Positions 25,902 to 34,213 of a DNA stretch of 64,000 bases are shown one piece after another. The notes under the pieces were generated by a model, which was given only the letters and a program-made list of their open reading frames with translations, did not search any database and was not told the origin of the DNA. The position numbers and the translations under genes were made by a program. The DNA is from Oscillospiraceae bacterium (lineage in GTDB: Bacteria > Bacillota > Clostridia > Oscillospirales > Acutalibacteraceae). Positions within the stretch are counted from its first letter, which is position 1. Each line of letters begins with the position of its first letter. The stretch spans positions 186,001 through 250,000 of the forward strand of contig SVPP01000001.1 in assembly GCA_015065765.1 (NCBI GenBank), in the 5' to 3' direction.

Positions 25902-26700
25902 GTGATTCCTTCGCCAGTGCTTCAGGAGAAATATCGGAGAGCATTTTCGGCTCCTCTGATTTTTCCACAAGCATCAGATATTCTATATTGCCCTCGGGAC
26001 CTTTGATGGGCGAAAATGTAAGATTTTTTACATTAAATCCGTTTTCAACTGCAAAAGAAGTTATAGTTTCGATTACTTCAACATGAGTCGAAAGCTCTCT
26101 GACAACACCTTTTTTGCCGATTTTTTCTCTGCCCGCCTCAAACTGAGGTTTGATAAGACAGACCGCCATGCCGTCTTTTTTCAGAAATTCACGAAGAACA
26201 GGCAAAATAATTTTAAGTGAAATAAAAGATACATCAACGCTTGCAAAGTCAATTTCTTCGCTGACTGTTTCTTTATCAAGATATCTGAAATTTGTTCTTT
26301 CAAGGTTTACTACTCTCTCGTCAGTTCTGAGTTTCCATGCAAGCTGACCATAACCAACATCGATTGCATAAACCTTTTTCGCACCTCGCTGGAGCATACA
26401 GTCAGTGAAGCCGCCTGTTGATGCGCCGATATCCATACAAACCGCATCATCAAGCTTAAAACCAAAAGAATCCAGTGCTTTTTCAAGCTTATACCCTCCT
26501 CGGCTGACGAAGGGCATTTTGCTGCCTCTGACCTCAAGAGAATCCTCAGGCTTTAAAAACATTCCCGCCTTAAGTGCCTTCTGACCGTTGACATAAACCT
26601 GTCCTGCCATAATGAGAGCTTTTGCTTTCTCACGGCTCTCAGCGTGTCCCTGTTCAAAAACAGCAGCATCGAGTCTTAATTTTTCAGCCAATATCTTCAC
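25882..26700 (-). CDS. tlyA: TlyA-family rRNA 2'-O-methyltransferase
   Basis: A 272-residue protein with an N-terminal S4 RNA-binding domain (about 4-65) and a Rossmann methyltransferase domain. SAM-binding DIGASTGGFTDC and the later VDVSFISL are visible. Family members methylate 2'-OH of cytidines in 16S and 23S rRNA and have been called hemolysins. It overlaps dxs by 17 bases and nadK by 20, so coupled translation is likely. Confidence 0.93.
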   Translation of the reverse strand: MKILAEKLRLDAAVFEQGHAESREKAKALIMAGQVYVNGQKALKAGMFLKPEDSLEVRGSKMPFVSRGGYKLEKALDSFGFKLDDAVCMDIGASTGGFTDCMLQRGAKKVYAIDVGYGQLAWKLRTDERVVNLERTNFRYLDKETVSEEIDFASVDVSFISLKIILPVLREFLKKDGMAVCLIKPQFEAGREKIGKKGVVRELSTHVEVIETITSFAVENGFNVKNLTFSPIKGPEGNIEYLMLVEKSEEPKMLSDISPEALAKESHENFDK

Positions 26701-28549
26701 TCACCTTTTTAACCATTGAATCTGCATCAAGTCCGTATGTTTTAAGCTGAGACTCAACAGATGCCTGTTTTACAAAATCACTTTCAACTGCAGTTGCCGA
26801 ATATTCACCCTTATAACCCTTCTGAAGGAGAAGTGAGCCTAATTTTTCGGAAACCGAACCATCTCTGCGGGATTCTTCAAAGAAATAAATTTTCTTTACA
26901 CCATTAATATTTTCAAAAACCTCTTCATTAATAGGTTTGATTTTATTGAGTTTTATTATTTTAACGTCAATTCCCTTTTCACTGAGAAGAGATTTTGCTT
27001 TACACGCATTAGCAAAAAGTCTGCCGTAGGTTACAATTGCGGTTTCTGAGCTTTCACCATAAACATCAAAATCTTTGCCTGAATAGCTGTAATCTTCAGG
27101 TAATTCATTTTCATTTCCTCTGGGATATCTTATTGCAACTGAATTTTCACATTCTGACACAGCCTTATCAAAAACTTTATTCATTTCATCAAATGATGAC
27201 GGAGAATAAACATCTATGTTTGGAATTGTATTCAAAAACGGTACATCAAAAAGTCCCTGATGTGATTCGCCGTCCATTCCAACAAAACCCGCTCTGTCAA
27301 TTCCGAGAATAATTTTAAGCTTCTGCATTGAAACATCGTGCACAAGCTGGTCATAACAACGCTGAAGGAATGTTGAATAAACGCAGAAAACAGGAATCAT
27401 TCCGTTTCTTGCCAATCCTGAAGCAAATGTTACGGCGTGCTCTTCTGCGATACCCACGTCGAAAAATCTGTCCGAATAAATATCACTGAATTTTTCAAGA
27501 CCTGTACCGAGGCACATAGCCGCAGTTATTGCACAAAGCTTTTTATTATTTTCAGCCTCTGTGCAAAGCTTTTCTCCGAAAACATCTGAGAATGTCTTTT
27601 CACCGCTGACGCTCTCCCCTGTTTCAACATCAAACTTTGAAATTCCATGGAATGTGCTTGGTGATTTTTCGGCAAAATCATAGCCTTTTCCTTTTGTTGT
27701 AATCACATGAATCATAACAGGCTCATTTTTATTTTTTGCAATTTCAAAAGCTGAACAAAGCTGTTCGATATTGTGTCCGTCAAAAGGTCCCATATATGCA
27801 AAACCCATTTTTTCAAACATGGTTGTGCCGTAAATTGAACTTTTTACATAGTTTTTAAGGTTTCTGATAAACTTTGCAATGGGTTTACCTACAAGAGGAA
27901 CTTTGCAAAGAAAATTATATGTTCCTGTTTTCAGGAAATAATATCGTGGCTTTGTACGGATTTTTGAAAGATACATTGCAACAGAGCCCACATTTTTTGA
28001 AATAGACATGTTGTTATCATTGAGAATTACAATAAGTCCGCTTTTTTCATCTCTGCCTGCGTTATTAAGCCCTTCGTACACAAGACCGCCCGTAAAAGAA
28101 CCGTCACCGATTACTGCAATGGTTTTCCTGTTATCATCAAAAAGAAGTTCATTTGAAACACTGACACCATGTGCCGCCGAGACAGAGATACTGCTGTGAC
28201 CGCTCGAAAGAACATCATGTTCACTTTCTTCACGGCGTGTAAAACCTGACAGACCGCCCTCAGTTCTGATCGAAGAAAACTGTTCACGTCTGCCGGTTAA
28301 AATTTTATGAGTATACGCCTGATGTCCCACATCCCAGATAATTTTATCCTCAGGCGAATTGAATATTTTATGAAGTGCAATTGTAAGTTCAACTGCACCA
28401 AGATTCGATGCCAGATGACCACCGTTTTTTGAAACAGTGGAAATAAGCTCCTGTCTGATTTCTTCTGCCAGAATTTTAAGTTCATCATTCGACAGTTTTT
28501 TTACATCATCAGGAGAATTCACTGCATCGAGAAATCTTTTCCCATCCAT
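26684..28549 (-). CDS. dxs: 1-deoxy-D-xylulose-5-phosphate synthase
   Basis: A 621-residue thiamine-diphosphate enzyme that condenses pyruvate with glyceraldehyde-3-phosphate, the first step of the MEP isoprenoid pathway. GDGSFTGGLVYEGLNNAG with the ThDP motif ending in LNDNNMSIS is visible at about 145-185, and the C-terminal transketolase region has AEEHAVTFASG. ATG at 28549 lies 5 bases after ispA and gives the standard length; the TTG at 28570 is rejected. ispA is directly upstream and ispF is in another operon of this window. Confidence 0.95.
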   Translation of the reverse strand: MDGKRFLDAVNSPDDVKKLSNDELKILAEEIRQELISTVSKNGGHLASNLGAVELTIALHKIFNSPEDKIIWDVGHQAYTHKILTGRREQFSSIRTEGGLSGFTRREESEHDVLSSGHSSISVSAAHGVSVSNELLFDDNRKTIAVIGDGSFTGGLVYEGLNNAGRDEKSGLIVILNDNNMSISKNVGSVAMYLSKIRTKPRYYFLKTGTYNFLCKVPLVGKPIAKFIRNLKNYVKSSIYGTTMFEKMGFAYMGPFDGHNIEQLCSAFEIAKNKNEPVMIHVITTKGKGYDFAEKSPSTFHGISKFDVETGESVSGEKTFSDVFGEKLCTEAENNKKLCAITAAMCLGTGLEKFSDIYSDRFFDVGIAEEHAVTFASGLARNGMIPVFCVYSTFLQRCYDQLVHDVSMQKLKIILGIDRAGFVGMDGESHQGLFDVPFLNTIPNIDVYSPSSFDEMNKVFDKAVSECENSVAIRYPRGNENELPEDYSYSGKDFDVYGESSETAIVTYGRLFANACKAKSLLSEKGIDVKIIKLNKIKPINEEVFENINGVKKIYFFEESRRDGSVSEKLGSLLLQKGYKGEYSATAVESDFVKQASVESQLKTYGLDADSMVKKVSEDIG

Positions 28550-28553
28550 CTTC

Positions 28554-29429
28554 TTAATTATCCCTTTCAAGAAGTTTTAATGCAAGATTTTTCAGAAATT
28601 CCGCATCATCACCAAAATAAGACAAAGCATTTACCGCTTCACCTGTAAGCTCTTCGGCATATTCTTTGGATTTTTCAATACCGAGAAGCGAAACATAGGT
28701 CGATTTTTCTTTTTCGCTGTCACTGCCGATTGGCTTACCAAGCTTTTCCTCGGTTGAAGTGACATCGAGTATATCATCAACAATCTGAAAAGCAAGACCA
28801 ACTGCACCTGTAAAGATGAGTGCGTGCTCTGTTTTTTCTGCATCAGCGTTTGCCGCAATACAGCCAAGAAGTGCTGCACAGTTTATAAGTTTACCTGTTT
28901 TCAGATTATCCATGGTTTTGAGTCTGTCAAGTGAAACAGCTTTACCTTCACTCATAAGGTCAACCGTCTGGCCGCCTATCATTCCCTGATAGCCTGCATG
29001 TAAAGATAAAGCCTTTACAGCAGAAACTTTCTGAGAATCGCTGAGTTCGGCCTTAGTTAACATTTCAAAAGCAAGTGTAAGAAGTCCGTCACCAGCAAGA
29101 AGAGCATATTCTTCACCGAATTTTTTGTGACATGAAGGTTTACCGCGGCGCATATCATCATCATCCATGCAGGGTAAATCATCATGAATGAGAGAATATG
29201 TGTGAATCATCTCAATTGCCGCCGCAAAAGGAAGTGCTTTCTTCACATCACCGCCACAAAGTCTGCAGAATTCAAGAACCAATACGGGACGGATTCTTTT
29301 TCCGCCATTCTGGAGACTGTAGCGCATAGCATCGGCTACTATTTCTTCATCATAACATGATTTATCAATACTGTTATCGAGATAATCTTCAATCAATGCA
29401 AGATAACTGTCAAGCGTTCTTTCAATCAT
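28554..29429 (-). CDS. ispA: Polyprenyl (farnesyl/geranylgeranyl) diphosphate synthase
   Basis: A 291-residue all-helical prenyl chain elongator. The first Asp-rich motif is DDLPCMDDDDMRRG (about 80-95) and the second is DDILD (about 215). IspA-type enzymes make farnesyl or geranylgeranyl diphosphate. The residues before the first motif that set chain length (Thr-Tyr-Ser-Leu region) fit short-chain synthases. It overlaps xseB by 8 bases and precedes dxs. Confidence 0.93.
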   Translation of the reverse strand: MIERTLDSYLALIEDYLDNSIDKSCYDEEIVADAMRYSLQNGGKRIRPVLVLEFCRLCGGDVKKALPFAAAIEMIHTYSLIHDDLPCMDDDDMRRGKPSCHKKFGEEYALLAGDGLLTLAFEMLTKAELSDSQKVSAVKALSLHAGYQGMIGGQTVDLMSEGKAVSLDRLKTMDNLKTGKLINCAALLGCIAANADAEKTEHALIFTGAVGLAFQIVDDILDVTSTEEKLGKPIGSDSEKEKSTYVSLLGIEKSKEYAEELTGEAVNALSYFGDDAEFLKNLALKLLERDN

Positions 29430-29619
29430 CTTTTTTATCCACCTTAAGGTCAGTAATTTTCTGTTCAGCCTCGTTCAGGCATTTCTCACAAAAGGAAGCA
29501 AGACGCGTTCCCTCTTCAAAGAGTTCCATGCTTTTATCAAGTGGTAAGCTACCCTCTTCGAGTTTTTCAACTGTATTTTTAAGTTTCTCAAGAGCCTGTT
29601 CATATGTCATGTTATTCAT
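29422..29619 (-). CDS. xseB: Exodeoxyribonuclease VII small subunit
   Basis: A 65-residue helical protein of the XseB family: YEQALEKLKNTVEKLEEGSL, with LDKSMELFEEGTRLA following. It forms the small subunits of a large ExoVII complex that degrades single-stranded DNA. It overlaps xseA by 4 bases and ispA by 8, so all are translationally linked. Confidence 0.95.
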   Translation of the reverse strand: MNNMTYEQALEKLKNTVEKLEEGSLPLDKSMELFEEGTRLASFCEKCLNEAEQKITDLKVDKKDD

Positions 29620-30812
29620 TCTATTACCTCACATTTCACGTTGCCGTCTGCAAAGTTCAGAGTCACTTCGTTGCCTTTTTTCAGTTTTTCAGCACTTGTT
29701 ACAATATTTTTTTCGCTGGTTACCATAGCATATCCTCTTGACAAAACCTTAAGAGGACTCATAGCATCAAGCTTTGAAACAAGCGATGCAAAGTCGTGTC
29801 TTTGCTTTTCGAGTGATAATTTCACCGCACTCTCACAGGCAAATGTCAGAGAATCAAGATATTGTCTGTGGGATTTTATCATGTCTGACGGCTTGACAAA
29901 GGATTTTGAAGAAACAAGATTTTTTATTTTTTGTCTCTCATTATCAATTTTTATCTGCACTGCATTTTCAAGAAAAGCTTTTGCCGATAAAACATAAGAC
30001 AAGTGCTCACGCATATCGGGTACTGCAAGCTCTGCCGCAGCAGAAGGTGTAGGTGCTCTCAGGTCTGCAACAAAGTCAGAAATTGTAAAATCCGTTTCAT
30101 GACCTACTGCACTGATAACAGGAATTTTACAGTTATATATTGCTCTTGCAACCTGTTCCTCGTTAAATGCCCACAAATCCTCAATTGAGCCACCGCCTCT
30201 GCCTACAATAAGTACATCAGCAGCTTCTGTCTCACTGAAAAGATTTATTGCTTCCACAATCGACGGTGCCGCATTAACGCCCTGCACCTCAACACCTCTG
30301 AAAACTACCTCCGCAAGAGGAAATCTGCGTGACAGAACATTGAGAATGTCCTCAATCGCAGCACCTGTGGGAGAAGTAATTACACCTACTCTCATTGGAC
30401 AGGAAGGTATTTCCCTCTTATGGCTTTCATCAAAAAGACCTTCATCAGAAAGCTTTTGTTTCAACTTTTCATAAGCTAAGTTCAGATTACCGAAGCCATT
30501 AGGCATCATATCTTCTATATAAAGCTGATAAACACCATCACGGTCATATACAGAAATCCTGCCTACAGCAATTACCTGCATGCCGTCCTGTGGCTCAAAG
30601 CGAAGTCGTCTGTTTGCTGACGAGAACATAACTGCCTTTATGGAAGATTTTTCATCCTTTAAAGTCAGATAAAAATGTCCTGTTCTGTAGTGATTTTTAA
30701 AATTTGAAATTTCACCGCTGATGATGACTGCTTTCAGATTAATATCATCGTCAATCAGTGATTTGATGTATGTGTTGACCTGTGTAACGGTCAGAGCTGA
30801 AGGAGTTATCAT
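29616..30812 (-). CDS. xseA: Exodeoxyribonuclease VII large subunit
   Basis: A 398-residue nuclease subunit with an N-terminal OB fold (residues 5-100), then a catalytic core containing GVITSPTGAAIEDI, VGRGGGSIEDLWAFN and AVGHETDFTISDFVADLRAPTP, all conserved. Coiled-coil follows to about 355, then a C-terminal LSRGYAMV segment. ExoVII acts on single-stranded ends in repair. It overlaps the Kae1-like gene by 4 bases and xseB by 4. Confidence 0.95.
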   Translation of the reverse strand: MITPSALTVTQVNTYIKSLIDDDINLKAVIISGEISNFKNHYRTGHFYLTLKDEKSSIKAVMFSSANRRLRFEPQDGMQVIAVGRISVYDRDGVYQLYIEDMMPNGFGNLNLAYEKLKQKLSDEGLFDESHKREIPSCPMRVGVITSPTGAAIEDILNVLSRRFPLAEVVFRGVEVQGVNAAPSIVEAINLFSETEAADVLIVGRGGGSIEDLWAFNEEQVARAIYNCKIPVISAVGHETDFTISDFVADLRAPTPSAAAELAVPDMREHLSYVLSAKAFLENAVQIKIDNERQKIKNLVSSKSFVKPSDMIKSHRQYLDSLTFACESAVKLSLEKQRHDFASLVSKLDAMSPLKVLSRGYAMVTSEKNIVTSAEKLKKGNEVTLNFADGNVKCEVIE

Positions 30813-31747
30813 TTTCTTTTCTCCACAATCGACGATAAGATAGAAATGCCTGCCGCATTATCAGAAGAAAACTCAGGTTTTGCAAATCTACCACCGAATT
30901 TTTCAGTAAAAGACTTACTTATAATCGAGTTTGACATAACGCCACCTGCGTACACAAGAGGTAAATTTCCATACTTTTCAAGAAGTGCCTTTGTCATTTC
31001 CTCAAGAGTTCTTTCGATATAAGTTATGCAGTATTTTGCAACATCAGCAGGTTTTTCGCCGTTTTCTATCATCTTACCGCATTTATTTTCAATACCTGAA
31101 AGACAACAGTCTGCGCCTTTCATAGTTGGTTTTATTTTATAAGTTTTCTCACTTTCAAGCGAAAGTCTGTCAAGCTCTTTCCCACAGGGAAACTGAAGAT
31201 TCAGCATAACACCCACGCGGTCAATAGCCTGTCCGGCCTTAAGGTCAAGAGTTTTTGCAATCAGAGAAATGTCAAAAATTCTTTCCTTATCAGGTTTTAC
31301 AAGCAAAGCCTCAGTTGTACCGCCTGATAAATGGAAAGCTATAAACTCTTTATCGACGAGGTCAAGTGAGCCTGATGAATAGAGAGCTGCCGCTATGTGT
31401 CCTGCCTGATGAGAGAATGTATTGAGGGGAACTCCATTCACACAACTTACTGCTTTCGCCACACTGTGACCTGCTAAAAAGCAAGGCATGTAAGAGCCCT
31501 CTTCATCCCTCGGTGACACAGAGACACCAACACTTGAAAGAGTAAATTTTCTATCTTTGAATAACTCGTCAAACATCATGGGAAGCTGTACTGTATGATG
31601 AAAAACCGCATCACTCTGGCGAAGTCCCAAAAAGCCTTCTTTTACAGGCAGAAGCTTTTTTACCTGTAAAACTTCACCTGTTTCATCATTGTACACACTG
31701 AGAGATGTTGTATAGTTGCTCGTATCAATTCCAAGATGCTCAGCCAT
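30809..31747 (-). CDS. Kae1/TsaD-like (peptidase M22 family) protein
   Basis: A 312-residue member of the Kae1/TsaD/YeaZ superfamily with an ASKHA ATPase fold. It opens with GIDTSNYTTSLSVYN, has HQAGH (the metal-binding His pair of TsaD), LSGGTTEALLV and VYAGGVMSNS, but is more divergent than a standard TsaD. TsaD makes the threonylcarbamoyl modification of tRNA; a separate TsaD is expected elsewhere in the genome, so this may be a paralog. The start at 31747 overlaps nusB by 8 bases and follows AAGGGA. Confidence 0.75.
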   Translation of the reverse strand: MAEHLGIDTSNYTTSLSVYNDETGEVLQVKKLLPVKEGFLGLRQSDAVFHHTVQLPMMFDELFKDRKFTLSSVGVSVSPRDEEGSYMPCFLAGHSVAKAVSCVNGVPLNTFSHQAGHIAAALYSSGSLDLVDKEFIAFHLSGGTTEALLVKPDKERIFDISLIAKTLDLKAGQAIDRVGVMLNLQFPCGKELDRLSLESEKTYKIKPTMKGADCCLSGIENKCGKMIENGEKPADVAKYCITYIERTLEEMTKALLEKYGNLPLVYAGGVMSNSIISKSFTEKFGGRFAKPEFSSDNAAGISILSSIVEKRK

Positions 31748-32144
31748 TACAATGTTCCCTTGAAATTGAACCGAGAATGCCGTTGATGAATGAACTGTCA
31801 TTGTCGCCTGCATAAGTTTTTGCAAGCTCAACTGCTTCGTTGATTGAAACACCTACAGGCACTTCATCAACATAGAGCATCTCGCAAACTGCAATTCTGA
31901 GAATTGCAAGAGAAACTCTCGGAATTCTTTTAAGGCTCCAGCCTTTGCAGAATTTTTCAATGTATATATCGATATCTTCCATATTATCCTGTGTTTTCTT
32001 TGCGAGCATGAGAGCGAAATCATCCTTCTCTATCTGCTCGTCCTCATATGCGTCCTCTGCAATATCAAGAACATCTTCATCAGGTCTGAAGCTTTTTTCA
32101 AAAATAAGTATAAATGCCTGTTCTCTTGCCTGTTTTCTTGTCAT
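31740..32144 (-). CDS. nusB: Transcription antitermination factor NusB
   Basis: A 134-residue all-helical RNA-binding protein that works with NusE (S10) to prevent premature termination of rRNA transcription. RKQAREQAFILIFEKSF opens the fold and SFINGILGSI near the end is characteristic. It overlaps the Kae1-like gene. It follows the asp23 terminator, so its own expression probably depends on read-through or on an unrecognised promoter. Confidence 0.93.
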   Translation of the reverse strand: MTRKQAREQAFILIFEKSFRPDEDVLDIAEDAYEDEQIEKDDFALMLAKKTQDNMEDIDIYIEKFCKGWSLKRIPRVSLAILRIAVCEMLYVDEVPVGVSINEAVELAKTYAGDNDSSFINGILGSISREHCNG

Positions 32145-32165
32145 GGGCTTGTCCTCCTAAGGTAT

Positions 32166-32205
32166 AAAAAATACCCTGCAAATAGAAATATTCTGTTTTG
32201 CAGGG
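32166..32205 (-). terminator. Terminator after asp23
   Basis: On the minus strand CCCTGCAAA pairs with TTTGCAGGG around a 14-base loop, followed by TATTTTTTATA. It separates asp23 from nusB and is probably partial. Confidence 0.75.
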
Positions 32206-32218
32206 CACTTTGGTTGCT

Positions 32219-32590
32219 TTAAGATTGTGTAGGTGCGTTTTCGATATCAGCAGTTGAAATTGTAACATCAACCTCGCTGACCATCATACCTGTCATGTTC
32301 TGGACAGCGTTTTTGATGTTCTGCTGTACCTTCTCAGCGAGAGTCTGAATCTTGGCATCCTGGCTGACCTTGACATAGATATGAATTTTTACATCTGTAT
32401 CAGACATTGTTACATCAACGTACTTTGATGCAGAATCTGCAATTTTATAGAAACTGTGCAGATTTATAGGTCTCTGGGCAAATCCGCTTACACCTTCAAC
32501 ATCCTTTGAAGCATTTACTGCAATTGACGCAATTACGTCTTCGGAAATCACAAGACTTCCGGAATTTCGGCTCTTATTAATATTTGACAT
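32219..32590 (-). CDS. Asp23/Gls24-family protein (YqhY-like)
   Basis: A 123-residue protein of the alkaline shock/Asp23 family: SLVISEDVIASIAV, then VEGVSGF, and later VTMSDTDVKIHIYVKV. In B. subtilis the ortholog YqhY sits beside accBC and nusB and affects fatty-acid synthesis. The ATG follows AAGGAGG. A strong promoter (32619-32646) sits just upstream, inside the 3' end of the sporulation operon, so this gene is expressed independently of it. Confidence 0.92.
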   Translation of the reverse strand: MSNINKSRNSGSLVISEDVIASIAVNASKDVEGVSGFAQRPINLHSFYKIADSASKYVDVTMSDTDVKIHIYVKVSQDAKIQTLAEKVQQNIKNAVQNMTGMMVSEVDVTISTADIENAPTQS

Positions 32591-32618
32591 TTTGTCTGCC
32601 TCCTTCCTTCTACACACT

Positions 32619-32646
32619 ATTATACCACAAACAAAAAATTTCTCAA
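32619..32646 (-). promoter_or_regulatory. Strong promoter for asp23 and possibly downstream genes
   Basis: On the minus strand: TTGAGA, 16 bases, TATAAT with TG one base before the -10. It begins 1 base past the spoIIIAH stop. Confidence 0.8.
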
Positions 32647-33198
32647 CTATTTTGTCTCAATTAATGTAATATTTTCTGAAAAAATATTCGCCTGTGAGGC
32701 AATTATATCAATAATTTGTGTCGAAATTGTGTCATTGAGTGTGTTTTTATTCAAAATCACCTGCACTTTACCGTCATTTATTACCACAACACACTCGCCG
32801 TTTGTCTTGGCACTAATCAGATTTTCAAGGTCTGTTTCAAGCTTGATCGTCCTTGAAATTTCTTCAAGAGATTTTTCAGCACTGACTACAGCCTCTGGAG
32901 AAGAGGTTGAATCCTTTATGATATCATTCAGCACTTCAAGTGCTTCATCATGAGCTTTTTGTCTGTTTACTCTTGCTGTGTTAAAATATTCATTTACATT
33001 TTTAGAATTCACAAGCTGAGCTTCGCCAATCTCTGATGTGTCCTCCGAAAGTGTTTTTGAAGTTTGCGTGGTTTCCGATACAACAGACGACTGCTGAATC
33101 TGTGGTTTAGTGTAATACCAGTTCACAAAAACTGCTACGCCCAATGCCGCAATAAGTGTTGCCAGAATAATCTGTCTTTTCTTTACGATAAATCCCAT
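32647..33198 (-). CDS. spoIIIAH: Stage III sporulation protein AH
   Basis: A 183-residue mother-cell membrane protein with an N-terminal helix (about 10-28) and an exterior domain with a coil and a ring-building motif fold. SpoIIIAH binds forespore SpoIIQ across the intermembrane space to form the feeding-channel ring. Conserved features include the GFIVKKRQIILATL start and a VVVINDGKVQVIL ring segment. It is the last gene of spoIIIA. Confidence 0.88.
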   Translation of the reverse strand: MGFIVKKRQIILATLIAALGVAVFVNWYYTKPQIQQSSVVSETTQTSKTLSEDTSEIGEAQLVNSKNVNEYFNTARVNRQKAHDEALEVLNDIIKDSTSSPEAVVSAEKSLEEISRTIKLETDLENLISAKTNGECVVVINDGKVQVILNKNTLNDTISTQIIDIIASQANIFSENITLIETK

Positions 33199-33212
33199 GT
33201 TGATTCCTCCTG

Positions 33213-33746
33213 TCAGCTTTTCTTTTTACAGACGCTGATTTTATTTGTTTTTATGTCAAGCACTGCAGAAACGGTATTGATAATATTTTCCCGTACTGCT
33301 GCATTGTCACCGCCGTCACAGACTACTGCAACACCTCTTATATCAGGCTCAATCACTTTAAGAAGCATACCGCTTTCAACCGCTGAACCGTTTTTCATTA
33401 CTATGTACTCATACTCATATTTATTCGAGGCTTTATCGCCATCTGATTCTTCGTCAGTTTTTATTTCCCTTGCATAAACATTTTCTTCTCCCGCATCAAG
33501 AGTTACCATAACAACTGTTTCCCCCGCTCCCTCAACTGAAGAAATAAGTTGGGTCAATTTATCTTCAATCCTTTCTGCATATTCCTCTGTGCTTTCGGAC
33601 GCTTCACCCTCATATTTATTTTCGTCTTTTCCCGTAAATTCCATGAGAACAAGAAACACAATTGCAAGTACAGCGAGAATTACAAGAACAAGTATTTTTT
33701 TATCCTTCATTAAAAGTTTTTTGATTTTCTCTATTTTTTCTCCCAT
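33213..33746 (-). CDS. spoIIIAG: Stage III sporulation protein AG
   Basis: A 177-residue membrane protein with a helix at about 18-38 and an exterior ring-building domain that, in B. subtilis, forms a large ring in the feeding channel. Characteristic segments are YAERIEDKLTQLISSVEGAG and the later IRGVAVVCDGGDN. The gene overlaps spoIIIAF by 16 bases and precedes spoIIIAH. Confidence 0.9.
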   Translation of the reverse strand: MGEKIEKIKKLLMKDKKILVLVILAVLAIVFLVLMEFTGKDENKYEGEASESTEEYAERIEDKLTQLISSVEGAGETVVMVTLDAGEENVYAREIKTDEESDGDKASNKYEYEYIVMKNGSAVESGMLLKVIEPDIRGVAVVCDGGDNAAVRENIINTVSAVLDIKTNKISVCKKKS

Positions 33747-34204
33747 ATAAAAATAACCTCCGCAGAAAACATGGTTTTCAGGTTAGATTCAATCTGCTTT
33801 TCCCGGTAACTGAATTTTTCATATGCAGTTACAGTTATACTCTTTATGTAAATCTGATTTTCTTCATTTACATCTGCTGCAGCTTCTACTGAAATAAAAT
33901 CCACTTCCAGGCTTTCAAGCAGCGACTCAGTTTCAAGAACAGACTGAAATTCTGCCTGAGAAAGCATTGATTCGCTGATACTGTCTGATAAATCCGATTT
34001 ATTTTCAGAAAACTCAGGCAGTTCAAAATCACTTTCCAGACCGTCTCCTGTTATGAACGGTGATAAAAAAGCACAGATAAGAAATGTAGCTACTACAACT
34101 TTCATCACTCGTTCAGTTCCGCCTTTCGGAGTGAGAATATTTACTACTGCACCGATAATTGCACAGAAGACAAGACTTATCATCCATTGTTTCAACAAAT
34201 CCAT
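33731..34204 (-). CDS. spoIIIAF: Stage III sporulation protein AF
   Basis: A 157-residue protein with two N-terminal membrane helices (about 8-26 and 32-50), then an exterior ring-building-type domain. Family traits include a LTPKGGTERVMKVVVATFLICAF stretch at the second helix. It is part of the mother-cell channel complex. It overlaps spoIIIAG and follows spoIIIAE by 9 bases. Confidence 0.88.
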   Translation of the reverse strand: MDLLKQWMISLVFCAIIGAVVNILTPKGGTERVMKVVVATFLICAFLSPFITGDGLESDFELPEFSENKSDLSDSISESMLSQAEFQSVLETESLLESLEVDFISVEAAADVNEENQIYIKSITVTAYEKFSYREKQIESNLKTMFSAEVIFIWEKK

Positions 34205-34213
34205 TTCCCGACC

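Noticed and set aside
25902-25970. Longer nadK with N-terminal extension
   Set aside because: The extra residues are low in conservation and lie wholly within tlyA; the ATG at 25901 has a good ribosome site.
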